A program made the position numbers and the translations under genes. From assembly GCA_013297765.1 (NCBI GenBank), contig JAAFID010000003.1:1-54593 (forward strand): a DNA stretch of 54,593 bases. Direction: 5' to 3'. This DNA comes from Cytophagales bacterium (GTDB lineage Bacteria > Bacteroidota > Bacteroidia > Cytophagales > Cytophagaceae). Shown in pieces: positions 10,311-20,640 of this stretch (positions within the stretch are counted from its first letter, which is position 1; each line of letters begins with the position of its first letter). The notes under the pieces were generated by a model. That model ran no database searches, had not been told where the DNA came from, and saw only the letters and a list, made by a program, of their open reading frames with translations.

Positions 10311-12449
10311 ATGGAAGTAAGCGAATCACAAAAGCATCAGAAAAAAGCATCATACAAATATGTCAATTATTTATGGGACGAGGAGAAGGCGAAAAGTTTT
10401 GGCAATGATGAAGTAGGTTTATTTATTTATAGGTCTAATTTATTGGGAGCAGATTTAAGATTGACCAACTATGCAGGCGGCAATACCAGTTGCAAAATCA
10501 AAGACAAAGACCCATTGACAGGGCAGTTGGTAGATGTGATGTGGGTAAAAGGTTCTGGTGGCGATATAGGAACATTGAAAAAAAGTGGCTGTGCGGCATT
10601 GTATTTAGAGCGTTTGCACAATCTTAAAAAAATATACAGAGGCTTACAGTTTGAAGACGAAATGGTAGAATTATTCAACCATTGCATCTACGACCTTGGG
10701 TCAAAAGCCCCATCAATTGATACACCATTACATGCTTTTTTACCCTTTGCACATGTAGATCACTTGCACCCTGATGCACTGATAGCTATAGCTGCAGCAA
10801 AAGATGGAGAAAAAATTACCAAAGAATTGTTTGAAGGAAAATTAGCTTGGGTAGGCTGGCAAAAACCAGGCTTTGATTTGGGTTTACAACTAGAAAAAGC
10901 ACTGGCCGAAAATCCGGGAATTACAGGGATTGTACTGGGTGGTCACGGCTTGTTTACATGGGGCGATACTTCTTACGAATCTTATATCAATACATTGAAT
11001 ACCATAGAAAAAGCATCCGAATATTTGGAGGCAAACTATGGTAAAAAAAGAGCAGTATTTGGCGGTGTAAAATTGCAATCATTAGATGCAGATAAACGTA
11101 AAGAGCAAGCTAGTCAATTGTTGCCAACGCTACGTGGATTGGCTTCTTCATACAATAGAATGATTGGTCATTTTACAGACGATGCTCGTGTGCTAGAATT
11201 TATCAATAGCCATGATTTAGCGGTACTAGGACCCAAAGGAACAAGCTGCCCAGATCACTTTTTAAGAACCAAAATTAGTCCACTTATATTGGACATTGCT
11301 CCAGATGCCGATGTTAATTCTCCAGAAGTATTAGAAAAATTAAACAAGCAGTTTGCTACCTACCGTGAGGGCTACAAAGCCTATTACGACAGATGCAAGC
11401 ATGACAATAGCCCTGCCATGCGTGACCCTAATCCTGTGATTATATTATATCCTGGTGTGGGAATGTTTGCCTTCTCAAAAGACAAACAAACTACACGAGT
11501 ATCTAGCGAATTTTACATCAACGCAATCAATGTAATGAAAGGTGCAGAGGCCATCTCTACTTACCAAGGATTGCCAGAGCAAGAAGCATTCAATATTGAA
11601 TATTGGTTGCTAGAAGAAGCCAAATTGCAAAGAATGCCCAAGGAAAAACCATTGTCTAGAAAAATAGCCATTATTACGGGTGCTGGCGGTGGCATAGGCA
11701 AAGCCATTGCTAAGAAGTTAGCAGACGAAGGTGCAGTAGTGGTCTTGACTGACCTTAACCCTCAGTTTTTGGAAGAAGCAAAAGTTGAATTTGAAAAATT
11801 ATATACCAAAGATGGCGTTGCAACCGCTATACTAGATGTTACCAAGGGTGATCAAATAACTGAAGCATTTAAAACAGCAACCCTTGCTTTTGGTGGGGTG
11901 GACATAGTGGTAAACTGTGCAGGTCTTGCCATTTCCAAGCCACTAGACGAAACCACAGAACAAGACTGGGATTTGTTGCAAAATGTATTGGTAAAAGCCC
12001 AATTCCAAATGAGCAAAGCTGGTGTTGCAGTAATGAGAAAGCAAAAATTAGGTGGCGACATCAGCAATATTGCTAGTAAAAACGGATTGGTTTCTGGACC
12101 AAATAATGTTGCGTACGGAACGTCAAAAGCGGCACAAATTCACATGAGTCGCTTGCTCGCAGCAGAATTAGGCAAAGATAAAATTCGTGTAAACGTAGTA
12201 AATCCAGATGCTGTAATAGGCGGAAGCAAAATATGGGAAGGTGCCTGGGCCGAAGGTCGTGCAAAAGCCTACAATATTACGGTGGCAGAATTGCCAGCAT
12301 ATTACGCTTCTCGTACGTTGCTGAACGAAATCATTTCGGCAGAGGATATTGCCAATGGTGTATTTGCTTTTGTTGGTGGACACCTGAGCAAATCTACTGG
12401 TAACATCATGAACGTAGATGGTGGTGTAGCTGCAAGTTTTGTAAGGTAA
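10311..12449 (+). CDS. Bifunctional rhamnulose-1-phosphate aldolase / short-chain (lactaldehyde) dehydrogenase
   Basis: N-terminal class II aldolase-like domain (YAGGNTSCK, HAFLPFAHVDHLHPDALIA, GGHGLFTWG); C-terminal Rossmann SDR (AIITGAGGGIGKAIAKKLA, YGTSKAAQ). Confidence 0.9.
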   Translation: MEVSESQKHQKKASYKYVNYLWDEEKAKSFGNDEVGLFIYRSNLLGADLRLTNYAGGNTSCKIKDKDPLTGQLVDVMWVKGSGGDIGTLKKSGCAALYLERLHNLKKIYRGLQFEDEMVELFNHCIYDLGSKAPSIDTPLHAFLPFAHVDHLHPDALIAIAAAKDGEKITKELFEGKLAWVGWQKPGFDLGLQLEKALAENPGITGIVLGGHGLFTWGDTSYESYINTLNTIEKASEYLEANYGKKRAVFGGVKLQSLDADKRKEQASQLLPTLRGLASSYNRMIGHFTDDARVLEFINSHDLAVLGPKGTSCPDHFLRTKISPLILDIAPDADVNSPEVLEKLNKQFATYREGYKAYYDRCKHDNSPAMRDPNPVIILYPGVGMFAFSKDKQTTRVSSEFYINAINVMKGAEAISTYQGLPEQEAFNIEYWLLEEAKLQRMPKEKPLSRKIAIITGAGGGIGKAIAKKLADEGAVVVLTDLNPQFLEEAKVEFEKLYTKDGVATAILDVTKGDQITEAFKTATLAFGGVDIVVNCAGLAISKPLDETTEQDWDLLQNVLVKAQFQMSKAGVAVMRKQKLGGDISNIASKNGLVSGPNNVAYGTSKAAQIHMSRLLAAELGKDKIRVNVVNPDAVIGGSKIWEGAWAEGRAKAYNITVAELPAYYASRTLLNEIISAEDIANGVFAFVGGHLSKSTGNIMNVDGGVAASFVR

Positions 12450-12470
12450 AAAGTTATTTTAATTTCATTT

Positions 12471-12505
12471 AAAAAAGTGCTCAGGTATTCTTGAGCACTT
12501 TTTTT
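12471..12505 (+). terminator. Intrinsic terminator after aldolase/dehydrogenase
   Basis: AAAAAAGTGCTCA-N8-TGAGCACTTTTTTT. Confidence 0.85.
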
Positions 12506-12583
12506 ATGAATTAAGTTTTAAGCTACAGTTTGGTATTTCTGCACAAAGTCTTTATCTTATTAACTCATTATTCCGAAAAAAAC

Positions 12584-14479
12584 ATGAGAAAATCTACCAC
12601 GGTTACTTGCCTAATTTTTTTTACAGCTATTATTTCCTCCATTGCTCAAACCATTACTGTGAGTAGCAATGCAGATACTGGAGCCAATACTTTAAGGGCA
12701 GCAATTGCTACCGCTAAAAATAATGAAACGATAGTTTTTGCAAGTAGCCTAGCCAACCAAACCATTACTTTGGCTTCGACGTTGGAAATTCCCGTTGGGA
12801 AAAATCTTACGGTAGATGGGGCAGCTGCGACGGGCTTAACCCTGAGTGGTAACAATGCAATCAGAATTTTTTTACTGAAATCAAACATGGTAACCCCTAC
12901 AAGCCTTACGCTGAAAAATTTGACTTTAACCAAAGGCTTTACCATAGAAAATGGCGGCGTTTTTAAAGCAGAACATAAAGGAATTTTGATTGCTGAAAAA
13001 TGTGTCTTTACGCTCAACAATGCAAGGCAAGGTGGAAGTGCTATCTACGGGGCTTACGATGGAACTTGTACCATAAAAGATTGCAAATTTGACAACAATA
13101 TTTCTATTGCAGACAATACCGAACGGGGTTCTACAGTAATGATATTTGGTCCGGGTGCTAGTTCTGTGCAGCGTTGCGATTTTACAAACAACAAAGGAAT
13201 CAATGGTGCAGCAATCAATGGGCTAAACTCTGGCTTGCTAATTGAAGATTGTAATTTTATTAAAAATGTTACCAGCGATGCCAAATTTGATACTGGCAAG
13301 GAAAACGATTTCTTGAGAGGGTATGGCGGAGCCATCTACCTAGACAGAGCCACAGCAGGACCACCCAGCACAGCACTCGGTAGCTTTGTGGCGAGAAGGT
13401 GCAAATTTGAAGGTAACATAGGCCAATCAGATGGTGGGGCGATGTATTTATATACTGACGAAACTGATAATGTATTAATAGAAGATTGTTATTTTGACAA
13501 CAACCAAGCGAAAAAACTCACTGCCACCAATGGGGGAGGTGGAGGAGCAATAGAACAAATGAACATTGCCAAAAACAAAGGCTTTGTAGTGAAAAACTGT
13601 ACTTTCTCTAACAATTCAGCAGCAGTCAATGGTGGAGCCATAAGAGCAGATTGGGCAGATACTCAAATTTCAAACTGTACTTTTTACAACAACAAAGCCC
13701 TAGAAACTAAGTTAGATGGTTGGGCAGCGAATGGTGGTGCACTGGTTACTTACTTTATGAAAAAATCTGTAGTTGAACTTACAAACTGTACCTTTGCCAA
13801 TAACTATGCGGGTTGGGTAGGCGGAGCGGTTGCTTCTGATACAACAATTACAAAAATCAAAAATTGTATTTTCTTTCAAAACACTGCTGGCAATGGTACC
13901 AACAACTGGAAAATACAGCAACACTCATCGGATGAATTTGTAGATTTAGGAAACAACATTCAGTTTCCTGCAAAGTTTACCAATAACTTTAATGATTTTA
14001 ATGTGTCAAAAACCGTAAAAATTATTGACCCTAAGCTAGGTGCAATTTCAGACAATGGTGGTATTTCACTCACCATGCCTTTGCTAGCTGGTAGTCCCGC
14101 AATTGATGCAGGAAGCGGTTGCAGTGCACTAGACCAGCGAGGAGCACCGAGAGTAGGCAATTGTGATATTGGTGCTGTTGAATTTGGCAGTGTACTTGCT
14201 GCAGTAGAAGGTTATAACTTAACCGAAAATTCATGGAAAGTATTTCCCAACCCATCTTCAGGTTTTGACTATGTAAATATTGCTAAACCTAATACTGTTT
14301 TTGAAAATCCTTGCTTAGTATCTGTTACAGATATGCATGGCAAAATTTATAACCAAGAGTATACTGAATCGCAAAATGAAATAAAGGTGTTGATAGTAAC
14401 TTTGCCAAATGGTATTTATAATATTTCCGTAACCAACGAGGCAACGTTATTTCAATCCAAGTTGATTAAGTTGAAATAA
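12584..14479 (+). CDS. Right-handed beta-helix (polymorphic outer membrane-like) protein with T9SS C-terminal sorting domain
   Basis: Repeated NNxAxxGGAI motifs; C-term WKVFPNPSSGFDYVNI...LPNGIYNISV. Confidence 0.85.
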   Translation: MRKSTTVTCLIFFTAIISSIAQTITVSSNADTGANTLRAAIATAKNNETIVFASSLANQTITLASTLEIPVGKNLTVDGAAATGLTLSGNNAIRIFLLKSNMVTPTSLTLKNLTLTKGFTIENGGVFKAEHKGILIAEKCVFTLNNARQGGSAIYGAYDGTCTIKDCKFDNNISIADNTERGSTVMIFGPGASSVQRCDFTNNKGINGAAINGLNSGLLIEDCNFIKNVTSDAKFDTGKENDFLRGYGGAIYLDRATAGPPSTALGSFVARRCKFEGNIGQSDGGAMYLYTDETDNVLIEDCYFDNNQAKKLTATNGGGGGAIEQMNIAKNKGFVVKNCTFSNNSAAVNGGAIRADWADTQISNCTFYNNKALETKLDGWAANGGALVTYFMKKSVVELTNCTFANNYAGWVGGAVASDTTITKIKNCIFFQNTAGNGTNNWKIQQHSSDEFVDLGNNIQFPAKFTNNFNDFNVSKTVKIIDPKLGAISDNGGISLTMPLLAGSPAIDAGSGCSALDQRGAPRVGNCDIGAVEFGSVLAAVEGYNLTENSWKVFPNPSSGFDYVNIAKPNTVFENPCLVSVTDMHGKIYNQEYTESQNEIKVLIVTLPNGIYNISVTNEATLFQSKLIKLK

Positions 14480-14488
14480 AGAACAACC

Positions 14489-15244
14489 TTACTCAAAATG
14501 CAAAAACAAAGAAACCGTATGCGTACTTAGTCTATCAAGGCTTTTACTGTAAATATTGTTGTCTTTGTTTAGCATATTAAGCAGTCCATGGGAAAATCTA
14601 ATTTCAGGTGAGAACTTAAAGAGAGGGTAATAAATGTCTAATCCAAAGCCATAATCTATAGAAAGGTCAAAATTACTGGCTCGCAGTTCGGTGTCTTTCT
14701 TTTCTTTTTTCTTTGCACCTGCTTCTACAGCAGCCTTCAAGCCACCAATCATGTACATTCTAAAATTGCCTCTACGTTGCGATTTGTATTTGCACATGAG
14801 TGGAATTTCTATAAAAGTAGATTCAGTAGTTTGGGTGGAGGTGAATTTATTTTTAAATATATAATTTACATCTCGTTGGTAAAAGGCAACAGTAGGCAGC
14901 AAACGCAAATCAAAAAATTCGGCGAGTTTTAGGTTTAAAATAAAGCCCAAAGAAAAGCCAGAAGTACGTGTACCTGTGATGGAAACCACCGAATCGGCAG
15001 CATTGGAGAGGTAATAATTAGAAACGGTAGGTTTGAACCTAGTGGAATTTACTGCCAGCGTAAAGCCATAATGCAACCTACGATCATCGTAATAGGGCAA
15101 GTTTTTGCTTGACCATTTGCTGTCTTTTTCCTTGAACGTTGCATCTTGTGCTTTTACCACAAAGCAAGATAGCAATAGGCAGCAGAGGTATATTACTTTT
15201 TGCAAATGTAAAGCGTACTTACGCCAAAAGTTAATTTTTTGCAT
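14489..15244 (-). CDS. porT: PorT-family protein (T9SS/gliding associated beta-barrel)
   Basis: Signal peptide, YYDDRRLHYGFTLAVNSTRFK...; directly downstream of menG/ubiE, an arrangement common in Bacteroidetes. A TTG start at 15205 would reduce overlap with ubiE. Confidence 0.75.
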   Translation of the reverse strand: MQKINFWRKYALHLQKVIYLCCLLLSCFVVKAQDATFKEKDSKWSSKNLPYYDDRRLHYGFTLAVNSTRFKPTVSNYYLSNAADSVVSITGTRTSGFSLGFILNLKLAEFFDLRLLPTVAFYQRDVNYIFKNKFTSTQTTESTFIEIPLMCKYKSQRRGNFRMYMIGGLKAAVEAGAKKKEKKDTELRASNFDLSIDYGFGLDIYYPLFKFSPEIRFSHGLLNMLNKDNNIYSKSLDRLSTHTVSLFLHFE

Positions 15245-15921
15245 TGAACAGAATTAAATCCAACTGATTTTAGAATTGAAACAAACTCCTCGCCATAAGG
15301 AAAAACGTTTACAGACTCGGGCAAATAAGAATATGCACGATGATCTTTAGAAACCAATCTTCCAAATAAGGGTAGTATGTTTTTAAAATATATGTTATAA
15401 ATCCAACTAAATGGAAAACTTTCAGGTTTTGAGAACTCAAGCACCATAAGCGTTCCACCACTTTTTAAAACTCGGTGCATGTTTTGCAAACCCATAGTCA
15501 AGTGCTCAAAATTGCGTACCCCAAATGCAACGATGACTGCGTCGAAAAAATTATCTGCAAATTGTAAATTTTCAGAATCGCCAGCAAAAAGCTCTATTTT
15601 ATTTTCCAGCTTAGCCTTCACAATTTTTTTTCTACCTACAGCCAGCATCCCCTCTGATATATCTACACCTATCACCTTATCTGGATTTGCATTTAATGCC
15701 TCAAAAGCAAAATCGGCAGTACCAGTTGCTACATCCAGTATTAGTTTGGGGTTTTCTTTTTTTAGAATCCTAATGGCTTTTTTCCTCCATAGCTTGTCTA
15801 TTCCTAGGCTTAAGAAGTGATTCAAGAAATCGTAGCGTGCCGAAATATTATTAAACATATCTGCCACCTGTTCCTTTTTGTTGGTAGCATCTTGTTGGTA
15901 TGGAAGTACAGTTTTTGACAA
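15193..15921 (-). CDS. ubiE: UbiE/MenG-type demethylmenaquinone methyltransferase
   Basis: MFNNISARYDFLNHFLSLGIDKLWRKKAI, LDVATGTADFAFEA, VAFGVRNFEHLTMGL. Confidence 0.95.
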   Translation of the reverse strand: MSKTVLPYQQDATNKKEQVADMFNNISARYDFLNHFLSLGIDKLWRKKAIRILKKENPKLILDVATGTADFAFEALNANPDKVIGVDISEGMLAVGRKKIVKAKLENKIELFAGDSENLQFADNFFDAVIVAFGVRNFEHLTMGLQNMHRVLKSGGTLMVLEFSKPESFPFSWIYNIYFKNILPLFGRLVSKDHRAYSYLPESVNVFPYGEEFVSILKSVGFNSVQCKKLTFGVSTLYICKK

Positions 15922-16001
15922 CGGTGTAGAAGTTATATTTTACGAAGGTAATAAAAAAGCGTGACAGTAGGGAAGGAGAGAAGCATTGCTTTAGCATAAA
16001 A

Positions 16002-16033
16002 ATAGCCAATGCAATCGCTGTTGCATTGGCTAT
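16002..16033 (-). terminator. Intrinsic terminator downstream of peroxiredoxin
   Basis: Perfect 13-bp stem ATAGCCAATGCAA/TTGCATTGGCTAT followed by TTTTTAT on minus strand. Confidence 0.82.
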
Positions 16034-16053
16034 AAATCATCTTTTTTTAACAA

Positions 16054-16683
16054 TTAATGTGCTGCCAAGTATTCTGCCACACCTTCACGAGTTGCACTCA
16101 TGGCTTCTTTACCTTCTACCCAGTTTGCAGGGCATACTTCACCGTGTTCTTCATTGTGAATCAAAGCATCTAAAATTCTTAAAGCTTCGTCGATACTGCG
16201 GCCTAGAGGCAAGTCGTTTACATATTCATGGCGAACTACTCCATTTTTATCAATCAAAAAAGTAGCACGAAATGCAATGGGATTACCCGAAAATATAGTC
16301 ATCCCTTCTTCATTGTATTCAAATTCTCCGCCCAAAATACCGTAGTTTATGGAAATAGTTTTGCTGGTGTCGGCTACCATTGGGTAGGTTACGCCTTCTA
16401 TACCGCCCTTATTTTTTGGGGTAGATAGCCAAGCTAAATGGGAATTTTCGGTATCGGTAGAGCAACCTACTACGGCACAATCTCTTTTTTCAAACTCAGC
16501 CAACTTTGCTTGAAAGGCCAATATTTCTGTAGGGCAAACGAATGTAAAATCTTTAGGATAGAAATAAAACATTACATATTTTTTTCCTAGATATTGGGCA
16601 AGTGAAAAATCTTCTACTATCTCTTCGCCGTTGATAACTGCGGCCGCTACAAATTTTGGTGCTTTTTTTCCTACTAGTGTCAT
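16054..16683 (-). CDS. Typical 2-Cys peroxiredoxin (AhpC/Prx1 family)
   Basis: FYPKDFTFVCPTE and resolving-Cys EVCPANW motifs. Confidence 0.95.
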   Translation of the reverse strand: MTLVGKKAPKFVAAAVINGEEIVEDFSLAQYLGKKYVMFYFYPKDFTFVCPTEILAFQAKLAEFEKRDCAVVGCSTDTENSHLAWLSTPKNKGGIEGVTYPMVADTSKTISINYGILGGEFEYNEEGMTIFSGNPIAFRATFLIDKNGVVRHEYVNDLPLGRSIDEALRILDALIHNEEHGEVCPANWVEGKEAMSATREGVAEYLAAH

Positions 16684-16709
16684 GTTGTTTTTTTGTTTGG
16701 TGTAAAAAT

Positions 16710-17162
16710 TTATTGAATTGAAATTGCTTTTTTTAAGTCCAGCCGTTCGCCATTAATTTGCAGGCGAATGTCAGTAATCTTTAAGTTTTTTATTTTTTTA
16801 TTTTTAAAATATGCTTCTAAAATCTGATCGAGTTCGTGGTCTTCGTAATCTAATATTTCATTGGTATTGGTGCAATAAATATGGTTGTGATTGTCCACAT
16901 TGGCATCGTACCTATAGCTACCCTCGTCTGATTTTACTTTGGCAATAAGGTTTACCGCAACAAGATGGTCAAGTGTTTTATACAGCGTACCTGTAGAAAT
17001 ACTAGGATTTGCTGGGGCAATGGTTTCAAATATTTTTTCTGCGGTAGGGTGGTCGCACATCTGCATCAGTGCCGCATATATCACTATGCGTTGGTGCGTT
17101 GCTTTGAGCCCCGCAGCAATTATTTTTTCTTTAATTTCGCTATGTGATATTTTAATGACCAT
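16710..17162 (-). CDS. Fur/PerR-family transcriptional regulator
   Basis: LKATHQRIVIYAALMQMCDHPTAEKIFETI..SISTGTLYKTLDHLV..YDANVDNHNHIYC. Confidence 0.9.
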   Translation of the reverse strand: MVIKISHSEIKEKIIAAGLKATHQRIVIYAALMQMCDHPTAEKIFETIAPANPSISTGTLYKTLDHLVAVNLIAKVKSDEGSYRYDANVDNHNHIYCTNTNEILDYEDHELDQILEAYFKNKKIKNLKITDIRLQINGERLDLKKAISIQ

Positions 17163-17163
17163 A

Positions 17164-17194
17164 TCCTAATTAGGAATAATTACTATTTAGTAAT
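17164..17194. promoter_or_regulatory. Two adjacent palindromes upstream of fur-like gene (candidate operators)
   Basis: TCCTAATTAGGA (17164-17175) and ATTACTATTTAGTAAT (17179-17194), immediately 5' of the start codon. Confidence 0.45.
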
Positions 17195-17357
17195 ATATCT
17201 CAAATATATGTTTTCAAGTTTAGAATTAAAAATTAATTTGAAAAAAATTATCTCATTTAATCAACCTTGCTACTGTTAATATATTTGCAATAGATGATGG
17301 ACACATAACTCATCTATCTTTACATCGTAACAGACCTACGCAGCCGAATTTTAGAAT

Positions 17358-17978
17358 ATGAATAATCAACATCACCGAATCACTACCCTTGTAGATGGCG
17401 TATTTGCTATCGTTATGACTCTTTTGGTTTTTGATTTTAAGATTCCGCATCTTTCCGAGGCCAAGGTAGATACGCTGATTACAGCAAAGCTATGGTTGCT
17501 ATGGCCACGTTTTATCAGCTATGTATTGAGTTGTGTGGTGCTAGGTATTTTTTGGATTTACCACCACAATCAATTTCGCTTCATAGTGAAAGTAGATAGA
17601 AACCTTTTATGGATTAATATCTTATTCATCATTGCGGTAGCATTTGTACCATTCTCGGCAGCGTTAATAGGCGAATATGCCAGTCACAAAGCAGCAATAG
17701 TGGTTTATGGTATTAACCTTATTGCTATAGGTCAAGTGCTGTACTTGCATTGGCGATATGCCACTGGTCAATATCGATTGGTACGCAAAGAACTTTCGGA
17801 AGAAATTATCAAGAATGTGAACAATAGAATTATGGGGGCAAATATTTTTTATGGTGTGGCGGTAGTGGTTTCTTTTTTTGCTCCAGCCATTAGTTTACTT
17901 ATTTATATACTAGTGCCACTTTATCATGTGCGACCTACTAAATACAAGCATTTGGCAGGGGAAGAGAAAAATGGATAG
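17358..17978 (+). CDS. TMEM175/DUF1211-family integral membrane protein
   Basis: HRITTLVDGVFAIVMTLLVFDFKIP N-terminal motif, multiple TM helices. Confidence 0.8.
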   Translation: MNNQHHRITTLVDGVFAIVMTLLVFDFKIPHLSEAKVDTLITAKLWLLWPRFISYVLSCVVLGIFWIYHHNQFRFIVKVDRNLLWINILFIIAVAFVPFSAALIGEYASHKAAIVVYGINLIAIGQVLYLHWRYATGQYRLVRKELSEEIIKNVNNRIMGANIFYGVAVVVSFFAPAISLLIYILVPLYHVRPTKYKHLAGEEKNG

Positions 17979-18316
17979 TACACATTTTATCTACTCCGCT
18001 CATTTTTTTAGTAACTGTTTGGGGTAATTTTTAGCATGTACTTTTAAACCAATTAGAGGCAAATCATACATGGCTACCGCACCAAGTTGAATTAGTCGAA
18101 AACTCACAACTCGAAACTAAATTTATAACTACCTACACAATGTTCTGCATAAATAAATGATTTTTATAGGTTTGTATAAAAATACCTTATTTTGTAGTGT
18201 TTATTAAACTTTTACTTTCGTTTCGACAAACCTAAGTGAAGGATTTAAGACAAAACCATACAATCTGCAACAAGATATTCAAAGTTTTTGTACTTAGTTT
18301 TTACAAATATCAGCAT

Positions 18317-19096
18317 CTATTTTTTAAAAATCTTAAAAGTTTTATTATCTGCATTGATGTAGTAAATGCCAGATGGCTCGGCTTTTACATCAATTTCTTT
18401 GCCTCTACCCTTTAGTTTTGAATTGCCATAAGCGTCTAATATTTCATAATCTGAATCACGGGTTAAAAAGATTTTATCGCTTACTCTTTTTGGGTAAAAA
18501 TCTACAGGTGGCAAAGTAGAATTAAATTCGCCTACTTGAGAATAAAATACTTGTCCATCTCCTTCTACATACTTGATTCTAAATTTGTTGATTCCTGAGT
18601 TGTGATAAACTGGGATTTCATAATTGCACATAATCGCCGATTCTTTGCCCTTTATTTCTTTGATTACCGACCATGAATTATTTACAAAATGCTCTACTAT
18701 CATTTTACCATTAGGTTTTTCGCCCTTTGTAGCCCACGTAAGGTGCTCGCTAGTAACAGTAACTGAGTTAAAGTTGAAACTACTGGTAGATTTCAGTACT
18801 TGTGGATTGAGAATTTTAGGCTTGCAATCTTCTTTATGTACTATTTTGATTGCAATAGGATCGTGCAATTTATGGTGCGAAAGGTCAATTTCATAGGCAC
18901 TAGATAGAATGTTGGAATATACTCTAGTATTATTCACAAAAACTTCTATAGTACAAAAATCTTTATTGCCACCGCCTGAAAATGGATTTTGAACATAAAT
19001 GTTTTTTCCTTGGTAAACACCCGATAGTACAATTTCTGCCGCATGCAACCATGTGCTACAGAATATTGTGAAAAGAATTAAAAACCTATATTTCAT
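18317..19096 (-). CDS. Secreted protein with T9SS-like C-terminal domain
   Basis: Signal peptide; C-term VDFYPKRVSDKIFL...YEILDAYGNSKLKGRG...EPSGIYYINADNKTFKIFKK. Confidence 0.65.
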   Translation of the reverse strand: MKYRFLILFTIFCSTWLHAAEIVLSGVYQGKNIYVQNPFSGGGNKDFCTIEVFVNNTRVYSNILSSAYEIDLSHHKLHDPIAIKIVHKEDCKPKILNPQVLKSTSSFNFNSVTVTSEHLTWATKGEKPNGKMIVEHFVNNSWSVIKEIKGKESAIMCNYEIPVYHNSGINKFRIKYVEGDGQVFYSQVGEFNSTLPPVDFYPKRVSDKIFLTRDSDYEILDAYGNSKLKGRGKEIDVKAEPSGIYYINADNKTFKIFKK

Positions 19097-19371
19097 AAAA
19101 ACTTATTTATATTCAATCTCTAGTGTGGTATAAAATTGAAGATATTTTAAAGTGTGTGTGTAATTATATACAATTAAAACTTGGATAATATCAAAAATCA
19201 ATATTTTTTGAATATTTTACAAGCAGTTGTTACAAATATGATAAAGTTAGTTCAATAGAGTAGCCATAAATCAGGAAATATTTTATAGGTGAAAATAAAA
19301 ATAACGAAATTCATCGTGTGTAGATTGCTAAATTTGCCATTCATTATGCTTTAAACCCATATCGAAAAAGG

Positions 19372-20634
19372 ATGAAAAAAACAGGATTCGTATTCATTTT
19401 TGGCCTATTGCTAGTAAGGTTGAGCATAGCCTCGCACCTGCTGATACCAATGGATAAAACGCAAAAAAATCATTTAAAAAGCTACGGCTTGGCCTACTGG
19501 GTGCTTACCCAAGATGCAGAAGTAAATTGGTTACTTAATTATAGGGGCGGAAGTTTTCTAATTAAATATGATAAAAAAATAGAGACCGAATCTATGATTA
19601 GGGGCATTAGCTACGATGTAATTTCTGATGCGCAAGCCAATTCTATTTTGGACGAAATCAATAATCCTGATGCCAATATGGATGCAGTAAAGCTAGAAAA
19701 AGCCCCCAAAGTTGCCGTGTATTCGCCAAAAACAAAACTGCCTTGGGATGATGCCGTAACCATGGTGCTCAAATATGCTGAAATACCCTACACTGTTGTC
19801 TTCGACGATGAGGTGATGAATGGGGAACTACCCAAATATGATTGGTTACATTTATTTCATGAAGATTTTACAGGGCAATATGGTAAGTTTTACATGTCTT
19901 ATAAGCATGAGGCTTGGTATCAGCAGCAGCAAAAAGACTATGAGGAGTCGGCAAGAAAACATGGGCTAAACAAAGTATCGGAATTAAAGCTAGCGGTGGT
20001 AAAAAAAATCAAGGAATTTTGTGCTGGTGGTGGTTTTTTGTTTGCCATGTGTTCGGCAACCGATACCTACGACATTGCACTAGCTGCTGAGGGAATAGAT
20101 ATATGTGAAACCATGTATGATGGCGACCCCGCAGATCCCAATGCAGGTAGAAAATTAGACTACACCAAATCGCTTGCTTTTACAGATTTTTCTTTGGTGA
20201 TGAATCCCTATGAATATGAGTATTCTAACATAGACAATCAGCCAGCAGATAGGCATGTAGCAGAACCAAATGATTATTTTACACTATTTCAATTTTCTGC
20301 AAAATGGGATCCTATACCTACCATGCTAACGCAAAATCATGAAAATAATGTGAAAGGTTTTATGGGGCAAACTACTGCATTTAAGAAAAAATTAATCAAA
20401 CCCGAAGTGCTGGTGATGGGCGAAAACAGAGAACTAGGCGAGGCAAGATACATACATGGTACACTGGCCAAAGGTACTTGGACATTTTACGGTGGTCACG
20501 ACCCAGAAGACTATCAACACCACGTACACGAAGAGCCAACAGATTTAAATCTTCACCCCAATTCTCCAGGATTTAGATTAATATTAAATAATATCTTATT
20601 TCCAGCCGCAAAGAAAAAGAAACAGAAAACTTAG
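19372..20634 (+). CDS. Asparagine synthetase B-like protein (Bacteroidetes-type, secreted)
   Basis: HLLIPMDKTQKNHLKSYGLAYWVLTQDAEVNWLLNYRGGSFLI; signal peptide. Confidence 0.75.
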   Translation: MKKTGFVFIFGLLLVRLSIASHLLIPMDKTQKNHLKSYGLAYWVLTQDAEVNWLLNYRGGSFLIKYDKKIETESMIRGISYDVISDAQANSILDEINNPDANMDAVKLEKAPKVAVYSPKTKLPWDDAVTMVLKYAEIPYTVVFDDEVMNGELPKYDWLHLFHEDFTGQYGKFYMSYKHEAWYQQQQKDYEESARKHGLNKVSELKLAVVKKIKEFCAGGGFLFAMCSATDTYDIALAAEGIDICETMYDGDPADPNAGRKLDYTKSLAFTDFSLVMNPYEYEYSNIDNQPADRHVAEPNDYFTLFQFSAKWDPIPTMLTQNHENNVKGFMGQTTAFKKKLIKPEVLVMGENRELGEARYIHGTLAKGTWTFYGGHDPEDYQHHVHEEPTDLNLHPNSPGFRLILNNILFPAAKKKKQKT

Positions 20635-20640
20635 CAATTT

